41,771 nucleotides of DNA from Verrucomicrobiota bacterium (GCA_023265515.1 JAHFSZ010000011.1:1-41771); one strand, 5' to 3'. Shown: positions 19,083-35,365, numbered from the stretch's first letter. Notes: generated by a model not told the origin, from the letters alone. Made by a program: numbers and translations.

Positions 19083-19493
19083 CTACTTTTTCTTTTGTTT
19101 ACGGGGCTGCTCAACCGGATCAGCTTTCTTGGCCTTTCCAGACTGCCGTTCATCGCTCACCACAACCTTCAGGTGGCTGGTCCGCTTGCGGATGACGCTT
19201 GCCGATCCCCGCGCCCTTGCGCTGATGCGCTTGATCGTGGTCCCCTGGCCAACCTCCGCACGGCAAACCCGAAGCTGCGCGGAATTCATATGAATCTTGC
19301 TGTTTCGGGCCTGATCCTCCGCATTCGCGACGGCCGACTTGAGCGTTTTGGCGATCAAGCGTGCGGCTTTCCGCGGAATAAAGCTCAACAGGCTCTGGGC
19401 CTCCTCCACACCGAGTCCAGAGATCTTGCGCATGACCTCCCACGCCTTGCGGGGAGCAATCCGCACGTTCTTTGTTATGGCTTGAACTTCCAT
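19083..19493 (-). CDS. rplV: 50S ribosomal protein L22
   Basis: NVRIAPRKAWEVMRKISGLGVEEAQSLLSFIPRKAARLIAKTLKSAVANAE. Confidence 0.96.
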   Translation of the reverse strand: MEVQAITKNVRIAPRKAWEVMRKISGLGVEEAQSLLSFIPRKAARLIAKTLKSAVANAEDQARNSKIHMNSAQLRVCRAEVGQGTTIKRISARARGSASVIRKRTSHLKVVVSDERQSGKAKKADPVEQPRKQKKK

Positions 19494-19510
19494 TGAAAAT
19501 TCTTTCTTCG

Positions 19511-20281
19511 CTATGACTTCCTCAACACAGCCTGATCATCCATCTTCACAGGATTTTTTCCCTCCATCCGCTCGATCAGAGCGCCGCATATCTTGTCGCG
19601 CACTTCCACCACATAAACGGTCGCCACGAGTCTGTTGTCCCGAACGATATCAAACGGCATCCCAAGCCGGATTCCGTGCTCCCGGCCAACGTTCAACACC
19701 ACGAGACTCAGGTCTTTGCGGAATTCCGCAACCCTTGCCGTCTTCAATGCCTCGACGTCGACGCTCTCAGGCTCGCTGGCTTCTCCCTCTTGCTTCCGCT
19801 CCCATTTTCCAGGTCCGAGCAGCTTCTTGACCGCTCGCACCTCTTCTTCAAGCAGGGCCCTCTTTTTCGGATCCACCCGATCCGCAGACTTCACCGCCTC
19901 TTCCGCCAGCAGGGTGACTTTCCGGAGTCGCTGTTCCAGCTCCTCGCCGGCAAGTTGCCCGCGTCTCAACAGGCGCAATGTCGTCAGCATCTGCCATCGC
20001 AGCTCCTCGGATGTTTCCGGAACTGCTTTCAGCGCGCCCGACTTCTTCCCGACATCCGGTCCACCGGAACCACTTCGGGCCTCCTTGAGGTTGAGAACCT
20101 CGATTTTCATCAAGGCCTCTTGCACCTGCTTCTGAAGGTTCAAGTTCTGCTGTCGCAACGCCTGAACACTCAGACGCAGCTCCTCGATCTCTTCCCCGTT
20201 CTCCTCTGATCGAACTGACAATGAACAAACAACCAACAACAAGATTGCAACAACGCACCCGCCTGCCCGTCTATAACACAC
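19511..20281 (-). CDS. Uncharacterised predicted exported coiled-coil protein inserted between rpsS and rplV
   Basis: Hydrophobic N-terminus (CVVAILLLVVCSLSVRSEE), Leu/Glu/Gln coiled-coil regions, C-terminal domain LSLVVLNVGREHGIRLGMPFDIVRDNRLVATVYVVEVRDKICGALIE. Co-directional, with very short gaps to rpsS and rplV. Confidence 0.8.
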   Translation of the reverse strand: MCYRRAGGCVVAILLLVVCSLSVRSEENGEEIEELRLSVQALRQQNLNLQKQVQEALMKIEVLNLKEARSGSGGPDVGKKSGALKAVPETSEELRWQMLTTLRLLRRGQLAGEELEQRLRKVTLLAEEAVKSADRVDPKKRALLEEEVRAVKKLLGPGKWERKQEGEASEPESVDVEALKTARVAEFRKDLSLVVLNVGREHGIRLGMPFDIVRDNRLVATVYVVEVRDKICGALIERMEGKNPVKMDDQAVLRKS

Positions 20282-20283
20282 GA

Positions 20284-20556
20284 TTACTTCGTAACCTTTT
20301 CGGTATGCGCACCGTGTTTCTTGAAGGTGCGGGTCGGGGAAAACTCACCCAACCGGTGTCCGACCATGTTCTCCGTGACAAAAACCGGGTTGAAAATCTT
20401 GCCGTTGTGAACCATGAAATGATGGCCCACGAATTCCGGGATGATCATCGAGCGACGCGACCATGTCTTGATGGGCTTTTTTTCTGCGCCCATCTTCTGA
20501 ACTTTTTCCATCAGATGATCGTCGACAAACGGCCCTTTTTTCAGTGAACGTCCCAT
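20284..20556 (-). CDS. rpsS: 30S ribosomal protein S19
   Basis: [19 protein letters not shown]...[18 protein letters not shown]. Confidence 0.97.
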   Translation of the reverse strand: MGRSLKKGPFVDDHLMEKVQKMGAEKKPIKTWSRRSMIIPEFVGHHFMVHNGKIFNPVFVTENMVGHRLGEFSPTRTFKKHGAHTEKVTK

Positions 20557-20568
20557 ATTTCCTCGGAT

Positions 20569-21402
<834 letters not shown>

Positions 21403-21409
21403 TTTAAAA

Positions 21410-21490
21410 TTTCTGATTTCTGATTTCTAATTTCTGATTTCTTGGCCGATGTGGGAGTTGTTAGGAATTTGAAATTCAAAATTAGGAATT
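21410..21490. repeat. Inverted heptad-array pair between rplW and rplB
   Basis: 21410-21437 TTTCTGA TTTCTGA TTTCTAA TTTCTGA; 21463-21490 AGGAATT TGAAATT CAAAATT AGGAATT; ends 1 nt from the rplW stop. Confidence 0.85.
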
Positions 21491-21491
21491 G

Positions 21492-21779
21492 TTACGCCGT
21501 CACCTCAATCTTGTCGCCGTCCTTCAAAGTGACGATCGCCTTTTTCCAGTGCGACGTCCGGCCCGCCTGAGCCGTGCGCTGGCGGCGCGGTTTGCCCGCA
21601 AAATTCATCGTGCGAACCGCCGTCACCTTCACGTTGAACAGCTTTTCGACGGCGTCCCTGATTTGAAACTTGTTGGCGTGCGGATCGACCTTGAGCGTGT
21701 ACTGGTTGTTCTTCTCGCTCAGGAGCGAACCTTTCTCGGTGATGCGCACCGTCTTGACGATGTCAAAAGGAGACTTCAT
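21492..21779 (-). CDS. rplW: 50S ribosomal protein L23
   Basis: TEKGSLLSEKNNQYTLKVDPHANKFQIRDAVEKLFNVKVTAVRTMNF. Confidence 0.95.
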   Translation of the reverse strand: MKSPFDIVKTVRITEKGSLLSEKNNQYTLKVDPHANKFQIRDAVEKLFNVKVTAVRTMNFAGKPRRQRTAQAGRTSHWKKAIVTLKDGDKIEVTA

Positions 21780-21782
21780 GGC

Positions 21783-22442
21783 TTAAGCATCCCCCTTCTT
21801 GGCGGCGATTTTTTTCCCCGTTTTCTCGGACAAGCGGGCCCGCACTTTCTCGAGCGCGTCCTCGGTGAAAATCAGTTTACCGTACATCAATAACTGGTAA
21901 AGGTTCAGCGACTCGGCCGAAACGATGTCCACCCGCGGCAGGTTGCGGCCGGCGAGCAGGAGGTTCTTGTCCGGATCGGCGTAGACGAAGAGGGCGCGGC
22001 AGCCGTCCAGCGGGAGCTTATCGACGATCGCGGCGAACTCGCGCGTTTTGGGCGACGAGAGCTTCAACCCCCTCAGGACGATCATGTCGCCGGCTTCCGC
22101 GCGCTGGACGAGGGCATTTTGAAACGCCGAGCGCTTCATCTGCTTCGGCATCGACTTGGAATAATCACGCGGCTTGGGCCCGTGCACGACGCCGCCGTGC
22201 CGCCATAGCGGCGAGCGAATCGAGCCGGCGCGCGCGCGGCCGGTCCCCTTCTGGCGCCACGGCTTCTTGCCCGAGCCGGCAACCTCGCCCCGCGTCTTGG
22301 TCGAGGCGTTGCCCTGACGCTGGTTGGCCCGGTAGGTCACCACCGCATCCTGGATGAGCTGGGTGCTGGCACCCGAGGACTGGATCTTCAGGTCCATGTC
22401 CCCGTGCGCCTTGCCATGCTGGTCGTAGAGCTTAACTTTCAT
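21783..22442 (-). CDS. rplD: 50S ribosomal protein L4
   Basis: NQRQGNASTKTRGEVAGSGKKPWRQKGTGRARAGSIRSPLWRHGGVVHGPKPRDY. Confidence 0.97.
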   Translation of the reverse strand: MKVKLYDQHGKAHGDMDLKIQSSGASTQLIQDAVVTYRANQRQGNASTKTRGEVAGSGKKPWRQKGTGRARAGSIRSPLWRHGGVVHGPKPRDYSKSMPKQMKRSAFQNALVQRAEAGDMIVLRGLKLSSPKTREFAAIVDKLPLDGCRALFVYADPDKNLLLAGRNLPRVDIVSAESLNLYQLLMYGKLIFTEDALEKVRARLSEKTGKKIAAKKGDA

Positions 22443-22448
22443 TTGAAA

Positions 22449-23096
22449 TTACTTTTTCTTCTCTGCTTTTTTCTTAACAGCAGGCCTGATGACCAGGTAA
22501 TCGCCGTTGGCGCCCGGAACCGCTCCTTCGATCAACAGCACATTTTCCGTCTCGCGAACGTTGATGATCTTCAGGTTCTGGACCGTGATGCGGTCACGGC
22601 CGGTGTGCCCCGGCATCTTATGGTTCTTGAAAATGTGCCCGGGATCTGCGCGCTCGCCGATAGCCCCCGCGCGGCGATGACTCTTGGAACCGTGCGCCGC
22701 TCCACCACCGGCGAATTTCCAGCGGCCAACAACCCCCAGAAAACCCTTGCCCTTGGAAATTCCGATGACGTCGACGAACTGGCCGGTTTGAAAGCGGTTG
22801 ACGGTCAGCTTGTCGCCGACGTTCAGCTCCTCGCCCGCCTTGGTTCGAAATTCGCGAACAAATCGGCACGGCTTGGCATTCGCCTTCTTCGCGTGGCCAA
22901 GCTCTGGTTTGGTCGCGCGATTTTCCTTCTTGTCATCGAAACCGAGCTGGACGGCTGCGTACTTCTCCCTCTCCATCCCTTTCTTCTGAAGGACAGTGCA
23001 GGGACCGGCCTCGACGACCGTCACGGGGTGTAAAATACCCCGATCATCATAGACCTGCGTCATGCCCAGTTTCTTTCCTAATAGTCCGATGCTCAT
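22449..23096 (-). CDS. rplC: 50S ribosomal protein L3
   Basis: MSIGLLGKKLGMTQVYDDRGILHPVTVVEAGPC; start at the internal Met. Confidence 0.96.
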   Translation of the reverse strand: MSIGLLGKKLGMTQVYDDRGILHPVTVVEAGPCTVLQKKGMEREKYAAVQLGFDDKKENRATKPELGHAKKANAKPCRFVREFRTKAGEELNVGDKLTVNRFQTGQFVDVIGISKGKGFLGVVGRWKFAGGGAAHGSKSHRRAGAIGERADPGHIFKNHKMPGHTGRDRITVQNLKIINVRETENVLLIEGAVPGANGDYLVIRPAVKKKAEKKK

Positions 23097-23115
23097 GAAA
23101 AATTTTGTGACCCCG

Positions 23116-23424
23116 TTAAATTTTAATTTGGATGTCGACGCCTGCCGGCAGGTTGAGCTTCTTGAGCTCATCCACGGTCTTGGCCGTCGGGTTGATCAGG
23201 TCAACGAGGCGCTTGTGTGTGCGCATCTCGAATTGCTCCATTGATTTCTTGTCCGCATGGACCGACCGGTTCACCGTGAACCGCTCGATCTTTGTCGGAA
23301 GAGGAATGGGGCCCGCAACCTGCGCGCCCGAGCGCTTTGCTGTCTCAACGATCTCGCTCGCTGATGCGTCGAGCAACCGGTAATCAAAGCCTTTCAACCG
23401 AATTCTGATGCGCTGTTGGTCCAT
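23116..23424 (-). CDS. rpsJ: 30S ribosomal protein S10
   Basis: [41 protein letters not shown]. Confidence 0.97.
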   Translation of the reverse strand: MDQQRIRIRLKGFDYRLLDASASEIVETAKRSGAQVAGPIPLPTKIERFTVNRSVHADKKSMEQFEMRTHKRLVDLINPTAKTVDELKKLNLPAGVDIQIKI

Positions 23425-23431
23425 ATTTTCT

Positions 23432-23540
23432 CAGAATTCAGAACTCAGAATTCAGAACTCAGAATTACTTCTGATTCTGTATTTTTGGGTTCTGATGTTT
23501 TTCTATTCTGACTCCTGGGTTCTGGGTTCTGAGTTCTACT
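23432..23540. repeat. Inverted heptad-array pair between fusA and rpsJ
   Basis: 23432-23466 CAGAATT CAGAACT CAGAATT CAGAACT CAGAATT; 23506-23540 TTCTGAC TCCTGGG TTCTGGG TTCTGAG TTCTACT, overlapping the fusA stop. Confidence 0.9.
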
Positions 23541-25698
23541 TTTTAGTTTGTTCGAGGATCCTCTGCAGAACCTGCTCCGGAACCTTCTCGAAGTGTGAAG
23601 GCTCCATCGAATAGGCCGCACGGCCCTTCGACAGGGAGCGGATGTCGGTCGCGTAACCAAACAGCTCCTCAAGCGGAACTTCCGCGTGAATAAGGCAGGT
23701 GTTTCCCTTGTTCTCCATGTTCATGATTTTGCCGCGGCGGCGGTTCAAGTCGCCCATCAGGTCGCCTTGGTACTCTTCGGGCGTGCTCAGCTCGACCTTC
23801 ATGATCGGCTCGAGCAGGATGCACGACGCCTTTTTGAGCGCGTCTTTGATCGCAAAGATGCCCGCCATCTTGAAGGCGATTTCCGACGAGTCGACATCGT
23901 GGTAACTGCCGTCCAAAATCTGGACTTTGATGTCGACCACCGGGTAACCCGCGAGGATGCCGGTCAACAGGCCCTCTTCAACTCCCTGAATGGACGGCTT
24001 GATGAACTCCTTGGGAATGTTGCCGCCGACCACCTCGTTTTCGATGACGTGGCCGGAACCGCGATCGCCGGGCTGCACATCGAGGCATACGTGACCGTAC
24101 TGGCCACGCCCACCAGTCTGTCGGATGAACTTACCCTCGCCGGCAGCCGACTTGGTGATCGTTTCACGGAACGCAATCTGCGGTTTGCCCGCGTTGGCCT
24201 CCACCTTGAATTCACGGAACATGCGGTCGCGGATGATTTCAAGATGGAGCTCGCCCATGCCGTGGATAATCAACTGCCCCGTGTCCTCGTTTGTTTTAAC
24301 GCGAAACGTCGGGTCCTCTTCAGCCAGGCGCTGGAGCGCTTCGCCCATCTTCTCACGGTCGGCTTTCGTCTTCGGTTCAACGGCCATGGAAATGACCGGC
24401 TCAGGGAAAGTGGGAGGCTCCAGGAGAATCGGAAAGTCGGGGTCGCAAAGGGTGTCGCCGGTCGCAATGTTCTTAAGACCAACGAGCGCTGCAATGTCAC
24501 CGGAGTAAACAACATCAACCTCCTCGCGCTTGTCGGCCTGCATCATGATGACGCGGCTGACGCGTTCAGTCTTGTTGGTGCGCGGGTTGTAGACGCTGTC
24601 GCCCTTGGTCAACTTGCCGGTGTAAACACGGAAGAAAACCAGCTTTCCAATGTACGGATCGCTCCAAAGTTTGAAGGCCAGCGAAACGTCTTCGGCGTTG
24701 TCATCGGGATGAATCAGCATCGGGGAGTGGTCGTCCGGATCAAAACCGTGGATCTCACCCACATCGAGCGGGTTTGGGAGAAAATCGACCACCGCATCGA
24801 TCAGCGGTTGGACGTTCTTGTTTTTATAAGCCGACCCGCCGACCACAGGGACAAATTTGCCCGAAACTGTCGCCCGCCGAATGCCCTGGCGCAGTTCCTT
24901 CTCATCGATCGGCTGCTCATGTAAAAACTTGTCGGCGATGAGGTCGTCGACGTTCGCGACCGCTTCAATAAGCTCCATCCGGTGCAGTTTCATTTCGTCA
25001 GCGAGATCGGCCGGGATGTCGGTCACCTCGTACTTCATGCCGCTCTCGTCCGACGGATCGTAAATGACCGCCTTCTGGGCGATGACGTCGACACAACCCT
25101 TGAGCTGGTCCTCCCTGCCGATGGGGATGAGAATCGGCCACGCATTCGCGCCAAGTTTCTGGCGCATCTCCTTGACGGCCGCTTCGAAGTTCGCGCCCAC
25201 GCGGTCCATTTTGTTCACGAACGCGATCCGCGGGACTTTGTACTTATTGGCCTGGCGCCAAACCGTCTCGGACTGGGGCTGGACGCCGGCGACGCCGCAG
25301 AACACCGCGATCACGCCGTCGAGTACGCGGAGCGAGCGCTCCACTTCGGCCGTAAAGTCGACGTGGCCGGGCGTGTCGATAATGTTGACGCGATGCTGGA
25401 TGTCTTTGTACTGGCCCGACCGCGGCTTCCAAAAGCACGTCGTCGCAGCGGAAGTGATCGTGATGCCGCGCTCGCGCTCCTGCTCCATCCAATCGGTGAC
25501 CGTGTTGCCATCGTGCACCTCGCCCATCTTGTGGATCAGGCCGGTGTAATAGAGAACGCGCTCCGTCACCGTCGTCTTGCCGGCGTCGATGTGCGCGGCT
25601 ATGCCGATGTTGCGAGTGCACTCCAGCGTGAACTTCCGCCCGGGGTCGTTCGGGTTGGAGGGCTTTGAAGCAGGTTTGTCCATAACGGTCGCTGACAT
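23536..25698 (-). CDS. fusA: Elongation factor G
   Basis: [56 protein letters not shown]. Confidence 0.98.
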   Translation of the reverse strand: MSATVMDKPASKPSNPNDPGRKFTLECTRNIGIAAHIDAGKTTVTERVLYYTGLIHKMGEVHDGNTVTDWMEQERERGITITSAATTCFWKPRSGQYKDIQHRVNIIDTPGHVDFTAEVERSLRVLDGVIAVFCGVAGVQPQSETVWRQANKYKVPRIAFVNKMDRVGANFEAAVKEMRQKLGANAWPILIPIGREDQLKGCVDVIAQKAVIYDPSDESGMKYEVTDIPADLADEMKLHRMELIEAVANVDDLIADKFLHEQPIDEKELRQGIRRATVSGKFVPVVGGSAYKNKNVQPLIDAVVDFLPNPLDVGEIHGFDPDDHSPMLIHPDDNAEDVSLAFKLWSDPYIGKLVFFRVYTGKLTKGDSVYNPRTNKTERVSRVIMMQADKREEVDVVYSGDIAALVGLKNIATGDTLCDPDFPILLEPPTFPEPVISMAVEPKTKADREKMGEALQRLAEEDPTFRVKTNEDTGQLIIHGMGELHLEIIRDRMFREFKVEANAGKPQIAFRETITKSAAGEGKFIRQTGGRGQYGHVCLDVQPGDRGSGHVIENEVVGGNIPKEFIKPSIQGVEEGLLTGILAGYPVVDIKVQILDGSYHDVDSSEIAFKMAGIFAIKDALKKASCILLEPIMKVELSTPEEYQGDLMGDLNRRRGKIMNMENKGNTCLIHAEVPLEELFGYATDIRSLSKGRAAYSMEPSHFEKVPEQVLQRILEQTKK

Positions 25699-25719
25699 AT
25701 AATAGAGGAAGTTAAATCA

Positions 25720-26193
25720 TCACCATCGAAAGTGGGCGAAGGCCTTGTTGGCCTGGGCCATCTTGTGGGTTTCCTCGCGCTTTCGGACCGACGTGCCCTG
25801 GCCCTGGTAAGCCTCAAGGATCTCTGCGGCAAGCGAGTCTTTCATTCCAACCCCCTTGCGCCCTCCGGCTGCATCGCAAATCCAGCGCATCGCCATCGTG
25901 ATCTGACGGTCCATCGGGACTTCGACGGGCACCTGGTACGTGGCACCACCGACGCGCCGGGAACGAACTTCAACGCGAGGACGGACATTATCGATGGCCT
26001 TCTGAAGGACTTCGAGCGGATTCGGGTTGGCGGTCTTCTCGACCACCTTGTCGAAGGCCCCATAGACGATCCTTTCGGCCGTTGTTTTTTTGCCCTGCTT
26101 CATGACCGAATTGATGAGTCGGTTCACCAAAGTGTTGTTGAACCGGCTGTCCGGGTGGCGCTCTTTAACAATGGCACGGCGGCGACGAGACAT
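25720..26193 (-). CDS. rpsG: 30S ribosomal protein S7
   Basis: MSRRRRAIVKERHPDSRFNNTLVNRLINSVMKQGKK. Confidence 0.97.
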   Translation of the reverse strand: MSRRRRAIVKERHPDSRFNNTLVNRLINSVMKQGKKTTAERIVYGAFDKVVEKTANPNPLEVLQKAIDNVRPRVEVRSRRVGGATYQVPVEVPMDRQITMAMRWICDAAGGRKGVGMKDSLAAEILEAYQGQGTSVRKREETHKMAQANKAFAHFRW

Positions 26194-26207
26194 ACTTTGA
26201 CTCCCCT

Positions 26208-26621
26208 TTACTTCTTGGCGGGCTTTTCAGCCGCCGCTTTCCCGCCGCCCGCTTTCGGGGCCTTGGCGCCGTATTTGGAACGACTGCGCCTGCGACCCTC
26301 GACACCCAGCGTGTCCAGCGTTCCGCGCACAATGTGATAGCGAACACCCGGCAGGTCCTTGACACGTCCGCCTCGGACCAAAACAATCGAGTGCTCTTGA
26401 AGGTTGTGTCCGACGCCGCCGATGTAACCCCAAACCTCATTGCCATTGGTCAGGCGCACGCGCGCCACTTTGCGCAAGGCAGAGTTCGGCTTCTTCGGAG
26501 TCATGGTCTTTACGATAAGACACACGCCACGACGCTGCGGACAGCCGCTCAGATGAGGCGATTTGGACTTCACCTTCATCCGTTTCCTGCCTTTTCGTAC
26601 CAGTTGGTTAATCGTCGGCAT
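26208..26621 (-). CDS. rpsL: 30S ribosomal protein S12
   Basis: [52 protein letters not shown]. Confidence 0.97.
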   Translation of the reverse strand: MPTINQLVRKGRKRMKVKSKSPHLSGCPQRRGVCLIVKTMTPKKPNSALRKVARVRLTNGNEVWGYIGGVGHNLQEHSIVLVRGGRVKDLPGVRYHIVRGTLDTLGVEGRRRSRSKYGAKAPKAGGGKAAAEKPAKK

Positions 26622-26721
26622 ACTGTTATTTTTCCAATAAAATGTGACGTTTTTTAGAAAAAGAGAGCGGAGCCTAACCCCCGTTCCCTTTTCGCGCAAG
26701 AAGTATTTAGCCCGCAGCCGG

Positions 26722-30885
<4,164 letters not shown>

Positions 30886-30907
30886 ATTTTTCCTTTTTAG
30901 GCTTTCA

Positions 30908-30995
30908 GCGGTCGGCGGTCGGCGGTCGGCTCAACCCACTCGCGCAAAACGCGACTGGAAGGCCGAAAGCCGAGGCTGAATGCTGATTGCTCATT
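30908..30995. repeat. Inverted heptad-array pair between rpoB and rpoC
   Basis: 30908-30928 GCGGTCG x3; 30961-30995 GGCCGAA AGCCGAG GCTGAAT GCTGATT GCTCATT, overlapping the rpoB stop. Confidence 0.88.
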
Positions 30996-33900
30996 AAATC
31001 GCGGCGAATTCTTCCTCGTAACCAGTCTTCTCGACGTTCACGTCGAGGCAGAGACTCTGCATCTCCTTGATCAAAACGTTGAACGATTCAGGCGTGCCCG
31101 CCTGCAGCGAGTTGTCGCCTTTGACGATCGACTCGTAGATCCTCGTGCGTCCGGCCACATCGTCGCTCTTCACCGTCAGCATTTCCTGCAGGGTATACGC
31201 GGCGCCATAGGCCTCCAGGGCCCAAACCTCCATCTCGCCAAAACGCTGGCCTCCATACTGCGCCTTGCCCCCCAGCGGCTGCTGGGTGACGAGTGAGTAC
31301 GGGCCGACAGCACGTGCATGGATTTTATCGGCGACCAGGTGGCCCAGCTTCATCATATAGATGTAGCCAACGACCACTTCCTGGTCGAACTTCTCACCGT
31401 TGCGACCGTCCCAAAGCGGCACCTTGCCATGCTGCGGCAGATTGGCCTCCTTCATAAGCTCGCGAATCTCCTTTTCCTGAATGCCGTCGAAGACGGGTGA
31501 TGCGATTTTGAACCCAAGGATTCTCGCCGCCCAACCCAGGTGGGTTTCGATGACTTGTCCGACGTTCATTCGGGAAGGCACACCTAGCGGATTCAGAACG
31601 ATGTCCACCGGGGTCCCATCGTCGAGAAACGGCATGTCTTCCTCGGGAACAATCTTGGCAACGACACCCTTGTTTCCGTGGCGTCCCGCCATCTTGTCGC
31701 CAACGCTCAGTTTGCGCTTGCTGGCAACGTAAACCTTGACGCTCTTGATGATACCCGGATCGACCTCGTCGCCGCTTTCGATGCGCTCCAAGTCCTGCTC
31801 GTATTGCATCTCCAATTCGAGGAACTTCTTCTCAAACGAGCCGATGATCTCGCGGATTTTGATCCGGATCGGGCTTGGGTCAATCTCGACATGGTCGTAA
31901 ACCGCGGCGAGTTTGCGCAGCAGAGTCTTGGTGATCTTCCGGTTGGCCGGGATGATGATCTCGCCGGTCTCGGCGTTCACCACGTCGAGCGGGATCTTCT
32001 CACCGAGGAGAATGTTGCTCAGCGCCTCGGTCAGCTCCTCGTGGAGCTCGGCTTTTTTCTTCGCGTAATTGTCCTTTAACACCTTCGATTGGTGGCGGCT
32101 TTCGGTCGGGGTCAGCTTCTGCTTCACCGGCGTGATGTTGGCCGAAATCTTCACGTCCATCACGATGCCTTGCGTGCCGCTCGGCACGGTAAGCGAGGTG
32201 TCTTTCACGTCCGCGGCCTTCTCGCCGAAAATCGCGCGCAGAAGCCGCTCTTCCGGAGCCAGCTCCGTCTCGCTCTTGGGCGTGATTTTGCCGACCAGGA
32301 TGTCCCCGGGCTTCACCTCCGCGCCGATGCAGGCGACACCGTCGGGCCCCAGGTTCTTGAGGGCCTGCTCGCCCACATTCGGGATGTCGCGGGTGATTTC
32401 CTCGGGTCCCAGCTTCGTGTCGCGGGCGCCGATCTCAAATTCCTCGATATGGATGCTGGAAAACTCGTCGTCCTTGACGAGGCGCTCGCTGATCAGGATC
32501 GCGTCCTCAAAGTTGTAGCCGTTCCAGGGCATGAAAGCGACCAGCACGTTCTTGCCGAGCGCGAGCTCGCCGTTGTCCGTGCAAGGTCCATCCGCCAGGA
32601 CCTGGCCCTTTTTGACGTGGTCGCCCTTCTGGATGATCGGGTGCTGATTGATGCAGGTGCCCGCATTGGAGCGCATGAACTTCCTCAGCTCATAAACGTA
32701 AATGCCCTTCTCCTCGTCAGTATGGAGTTTCTTTTTCTGGTCGGGATAATGTCCATCCTTGGTGACAATGATGTGGCGAGCCGAAACCGAAGCAACTCTG
32801 CCCGATGATTCCGAAATGACCGTGATCATCGAGTCGCGAGCGACGCGGGACTCCATTCCGGTGCCGACATAGGGCGATTCGCTGCGCAGCAAGGGCACTG
32901 CCTGCCTCTGCATGTTCGACCCCATGAGCGCGCGGTTGGCGTCGTCGTGTTCAAGAAACGGAATGAGGCTGGCGGCCACCGAGACCAGCTGCTTCGGCGA
33001 CACGTCCATGTAGTTGACGCGGTCCGGCAGGACTTCCAGAAAGTCGCCTTTGAACCGGACGCTGACCGTGGGGCCCACGAGCTTGGAATGCGTATCGACG
33101 ATCGAGTTGGCCTGCGCGACCACGTACTTCTCCTCCTGGTCGGCCGTCAGATAATCGACGCGCTCCAGCACGCGGCCGTTTTCCACCTTGCGGTATGGGG
33201 TTTCAAGGAAACCGAACTCATTGATCCGCGCAAACGTGCTCATCGAGGAGATGAGGCCGATGTTCGGGCCTTCCGGTGTCTCAATCGGGCAGATGCGGCC
33301 GTAGTGGCTGGAATGGACGTCGCGGACTTCGAATCCCGCGCGATCACGGGAAAGGCCGCCGGGCCCGAGGGCCGAGAGGCGCCGCTTGTGCGTGAGCTCG
33401 GAGAGAGGATTGGTCTGGTCCATGAACTGCGAAAGCTGGCTGCGGCCGAAAAAGTCTTTGATAACGGCCGAAAGCGCCTTCGGGTTGATGAGTTTCTGCG
33501 GAGTCATCCCCTCGGTGTTCATGTCGAAGAGCGTCATGCGTTCCTTGACCAGGCGCTCGGTGCGGGCCAGGCCCACGCGGCACTGGTTGGCGATCAGCTC
33601 GCCGACCGTGCGGACGCGCCGGCTGCCGAGATGGTCGATGTCGTCGACGGTCCCTTCGCCCTTGCGCAGGCTGATCAGGTACTTGATCGCCGCGACAAGG
33701 TCGTCGTTTTGGATGACGCGAAATTCAGCCTCCTCGGTTCCATGATCGGCCTTGCGATCCATGAAAAGTTTCTGGTTGATCTTGTAGCGGCCAACGCGGC
33801 CGAGGTCGTAACGTTTTGGGTCGAAAAACGTCCGCTTGATGAGCGCCTTTGCGTTGGCGATCGTCGGGGGATCGCCGGGGCGCAGGCGTCGGTAGATATC

Positions 33901-34809
33901 TTTCAGGGCCTCCTCTTCATTGCGGGTCGGGTCCTTCTTGAGGGACTTGATGATGATGCCGTCATCCTTGCTCGTATCGATCACCTTGACCTTGGAAATC
34001 TTCAGATCAACCAGCTGGCGAACGATTACCTTGGAAAGCGGCTCAAACGCGCGCGCGATCACAACATTCTTTTCCGAATCGATGACATCGTCGATGAGCA
34101 CCTTGTTGGCAAGGTCTTCTTCATCCATGTCTTTGCGCAACTTTACTTCGTCAATGTCGTAGAACAGCTTGATGATGTCCTGATCGGTGCTGTAGCCAAT
34201 GCACCGCAGGAACGTCGTTGCCAGCACCTTGCGGCGGCGGCGGCGGCGATCGAGGAAGATGTAGAGCAGGTCGTTGATGTCGAACTGCACCTCAAGCCAC
34301 GAGCCGCGGTCCGGGATGATGCGGAACGAAAACAGGATTTTCCCATTGGTGTGAACCGTCTGCTCAAAGCAGATGCCGGGCGAGCGGTGGAGCTGGCTGA
34401 CGATGACGCGCTCGGCGCCATTGATCACGAACGTGCCGCTCGGGGTCATCAGGGGCATTTCGCCCATGTAAACCTTCTCCTCCTTGGTATGCTTGTGACC
34501 TTCGCGATCCTCCTGGAGGCGGAAGGTCACATGAAGGGGTGCCGCGAACGTGATGCCCTCGCGGATGCACTCGATCCAGGTGTTTTTCGCGTCGCCGATT
34601 TCGTAGCGCACGAACGAAAGCACGCTCTTGCCATCGTAACTCTCAATCGGAAAAACTTCATTGAAGACTGCCTGTAATCCGACGTTCTTCCGCTTGTCGG
34701 GAGGACTCCCGACCTGCAGGAACTCGGAAGCGGAATTGTTCTGAACCTCGATGAGGTTGGGCGGATCGATGACTTCTTTTACTTTTCCAGAATATCTGCG
34801 CTCGAACAT
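30994..34809 (-). CDS. rpoB: DNA-directed RNA polymerase subunit beta
   Basis: [67 protein letters not shown]. Confidence 0.99.
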   Translation of the reverse strand: MFERRYSGKVKEVIDPPNLIEVQNNSASEFLQVGSPPDKRKNVGLQAVFNEVFPIESYDGKSVLSFVRYEIGDAKNTWIECIREGITFAAPLHVTFRLQEDREGHKHTKEEKVYMGEMPLMTPSGTFVINGAERVIVSQLHRSPGICFEQTVHTNGKILFSFRIIPDRGSWLEVQFDINDLLYIFLDRRRRRRKVLATTFLRCIGYSTDQDIIKLFYDIDEVKLRKDMDEEDLANKVLIDDVIDSEKNVVIARAFEPLSKVIVRQLVDLKISKVKVIDTSKDDGIIIKSLKKDPTRNEEEALKDIYRRLRPGDPPTIANAKALIKRTFFDPKRYDLGRVGRYKINQKLFMDRKADHGTEEAEFRVIQNDDLVAAIKYLISLRKGEGTVDDIDHLGSRRVRTVGELIANQCRVGLARTERLVKERMTLFDMNTEGMTPQKLINPKALSAVIKDFFGRSQLSQFMDQTNPLSELTHKRRLSALGPGGLSRDRAGFEVRDVHSSHYGRICPIETPEGPNIGLISSMSTFARINEFGFLETPYRKVENGRVLERVDYLTADQEEKYVVAQANSIVDTHSKLVGPTVSVRFKGDFLEVLPDRVNYMDVSPKQLVSVAASLIPFLEHDDANRALMGSNMQRQAVPLLRSESPYVGTGMESRVARDSMITVISESSGRVASVSARHIIVTKDGHYPDQKKKLHTDEEKGIYVYELRKFMRSNAGTCINQHPIIQKGDHVKKGQVLADGPCTDNGELALGKNVLVAFMPWNGYNFEDAILISERLVKDDEFSSIHIEEFEIGARDTKLGPEEITRDIPNVGEQALKNLGPDGVACIGAEVKPGDILVGKITPKSETELAPEERLLRAIFGEKAADVKDTSLTVPSGTQGIVMDVKISANITPVKQKLTPTESRHQSKVLKDNYAKKKAELHEELTEALSNILLGEKIPLDVVNAETGEIIIPANRKITKTLLRKLAAVYDHVEIDPSPIRIKIREIIGSFEKKFLELEMQYEQDLERIESGDEVDPGIIKSVKVYVASKRKLSVGDKMAGRHGNKGVVAKIVPEEDMPFLDDGTPVDIVLNPLGVPSRMNVGQVIETHLGWAARILGFKIASPVFDGIQEKEIRELMKEANLPQHGKVPLWDGRNGEKFDQEVVVGYIYMMKLGHLVADKIHARAVGPYSLVTQQPLGGKAQYGGQRFGEMEVWALEAYGAAYTLQEMLTVKSDDVAGRTRIYESIVKGDNSLQAGTPESFNVLIKEMQSLCLDVNVEKTGYEEEFAAI

Positions 34810-34880
34810 AATTTATTCTTTCCTTACGTTGCTGATATAACTCGTTTCGACCCTCGCCCTCTTCTCATCTTACCGCTCAA

Positions 34881-34914
34881 AGCAGGAGATCCGGCGGCTG
34901 CCGGACCTCCTGCT
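34881..34914 (-). terminator. Large hairpin in the rplL-rpoB spacer: candidate attenuator or RNA processing site
   Basis: Minus strand AGCAGGAGGTCCGGC-AGCC-GCCGGATCTCCTGCT: 15-bp stem whose only non-Watson-Crick pair is a G.U wobble on the transcript strand; no strong U run follows. Confidence 0.6.
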
Positions 34915-34931
34915 CTCAAAAGTACGAACCC

Positions 34932-35318
34932 TTACTTCAATTCGACCTTACCTCCGGCCGCTTCCACCCTCTTTTTGATGTCATCGGCTTCCTGCTTCGT
35001 CGCGCCTTCCTTGATCGGCTTGGGCGCGGATTCAACGAGGTCCTTGGCTTCCTTCAAGCCCAGGGTCGTCACGGCGCGGATCTCCTTGATCACAGCGATT
35101 TTGTTGGCGCCCGATTCGGTGAGAATGACGTCAAAAGCCGTCTTCTCCGCGGCCGCACCAGCCGCTGGTCCAGCTCCGCCCGCGGCAGGAGCGGCAACTG
35201 CAGCCACCGGGGCGGCGGCACTGACGCCCCACTCGGTTTCGAGGGTCTTCACCAACTCAGCGACTTCCAAAACGGTCAGTTTGCTCAACTGATCCACGAT
35301 TGTCTTTAACTCTGCCAT
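34932..35318 (-). CDS. rplL: 50S ribosomal protein L7/L12
   Basis: [28 protein letters not shown]-terminal domain [33 protein letters not shown]. Confidence 0.97.
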   Translation of the reverse strand: MAELKTIVDQLSKLTVLEVAELVKTLETEWGVSAAAPVAAVAAPAAGGAGPAAGAAAEKTAFDVILTESGANKIAVIKEIRAVTTLGLKEAKDLVESAPKPIKEGATKQEADDIKKRVEAAGGKVELK

Positions 35319-35365
35319 TGTCTTGTCCTCTGGTTTCAACGCCCAACCCAGCCTGGGTCGGATTA

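Noticed and set aside
23686-24924. 412-aa plus-strand ORF opposite fusA
   Set aside because: Antisense shadow ORF of EF-G.
26208-26621. Resistance mutations in rpsL or rpoB
   Set aside because: PKKPNS in S12 and the RpoB rifampicin region look wild type by eye.
32947-34677. 576-aa plus-strand ORF opposite rpoB
   Set aside because: Antisense shadow ORF; rpoB is unambiguous.
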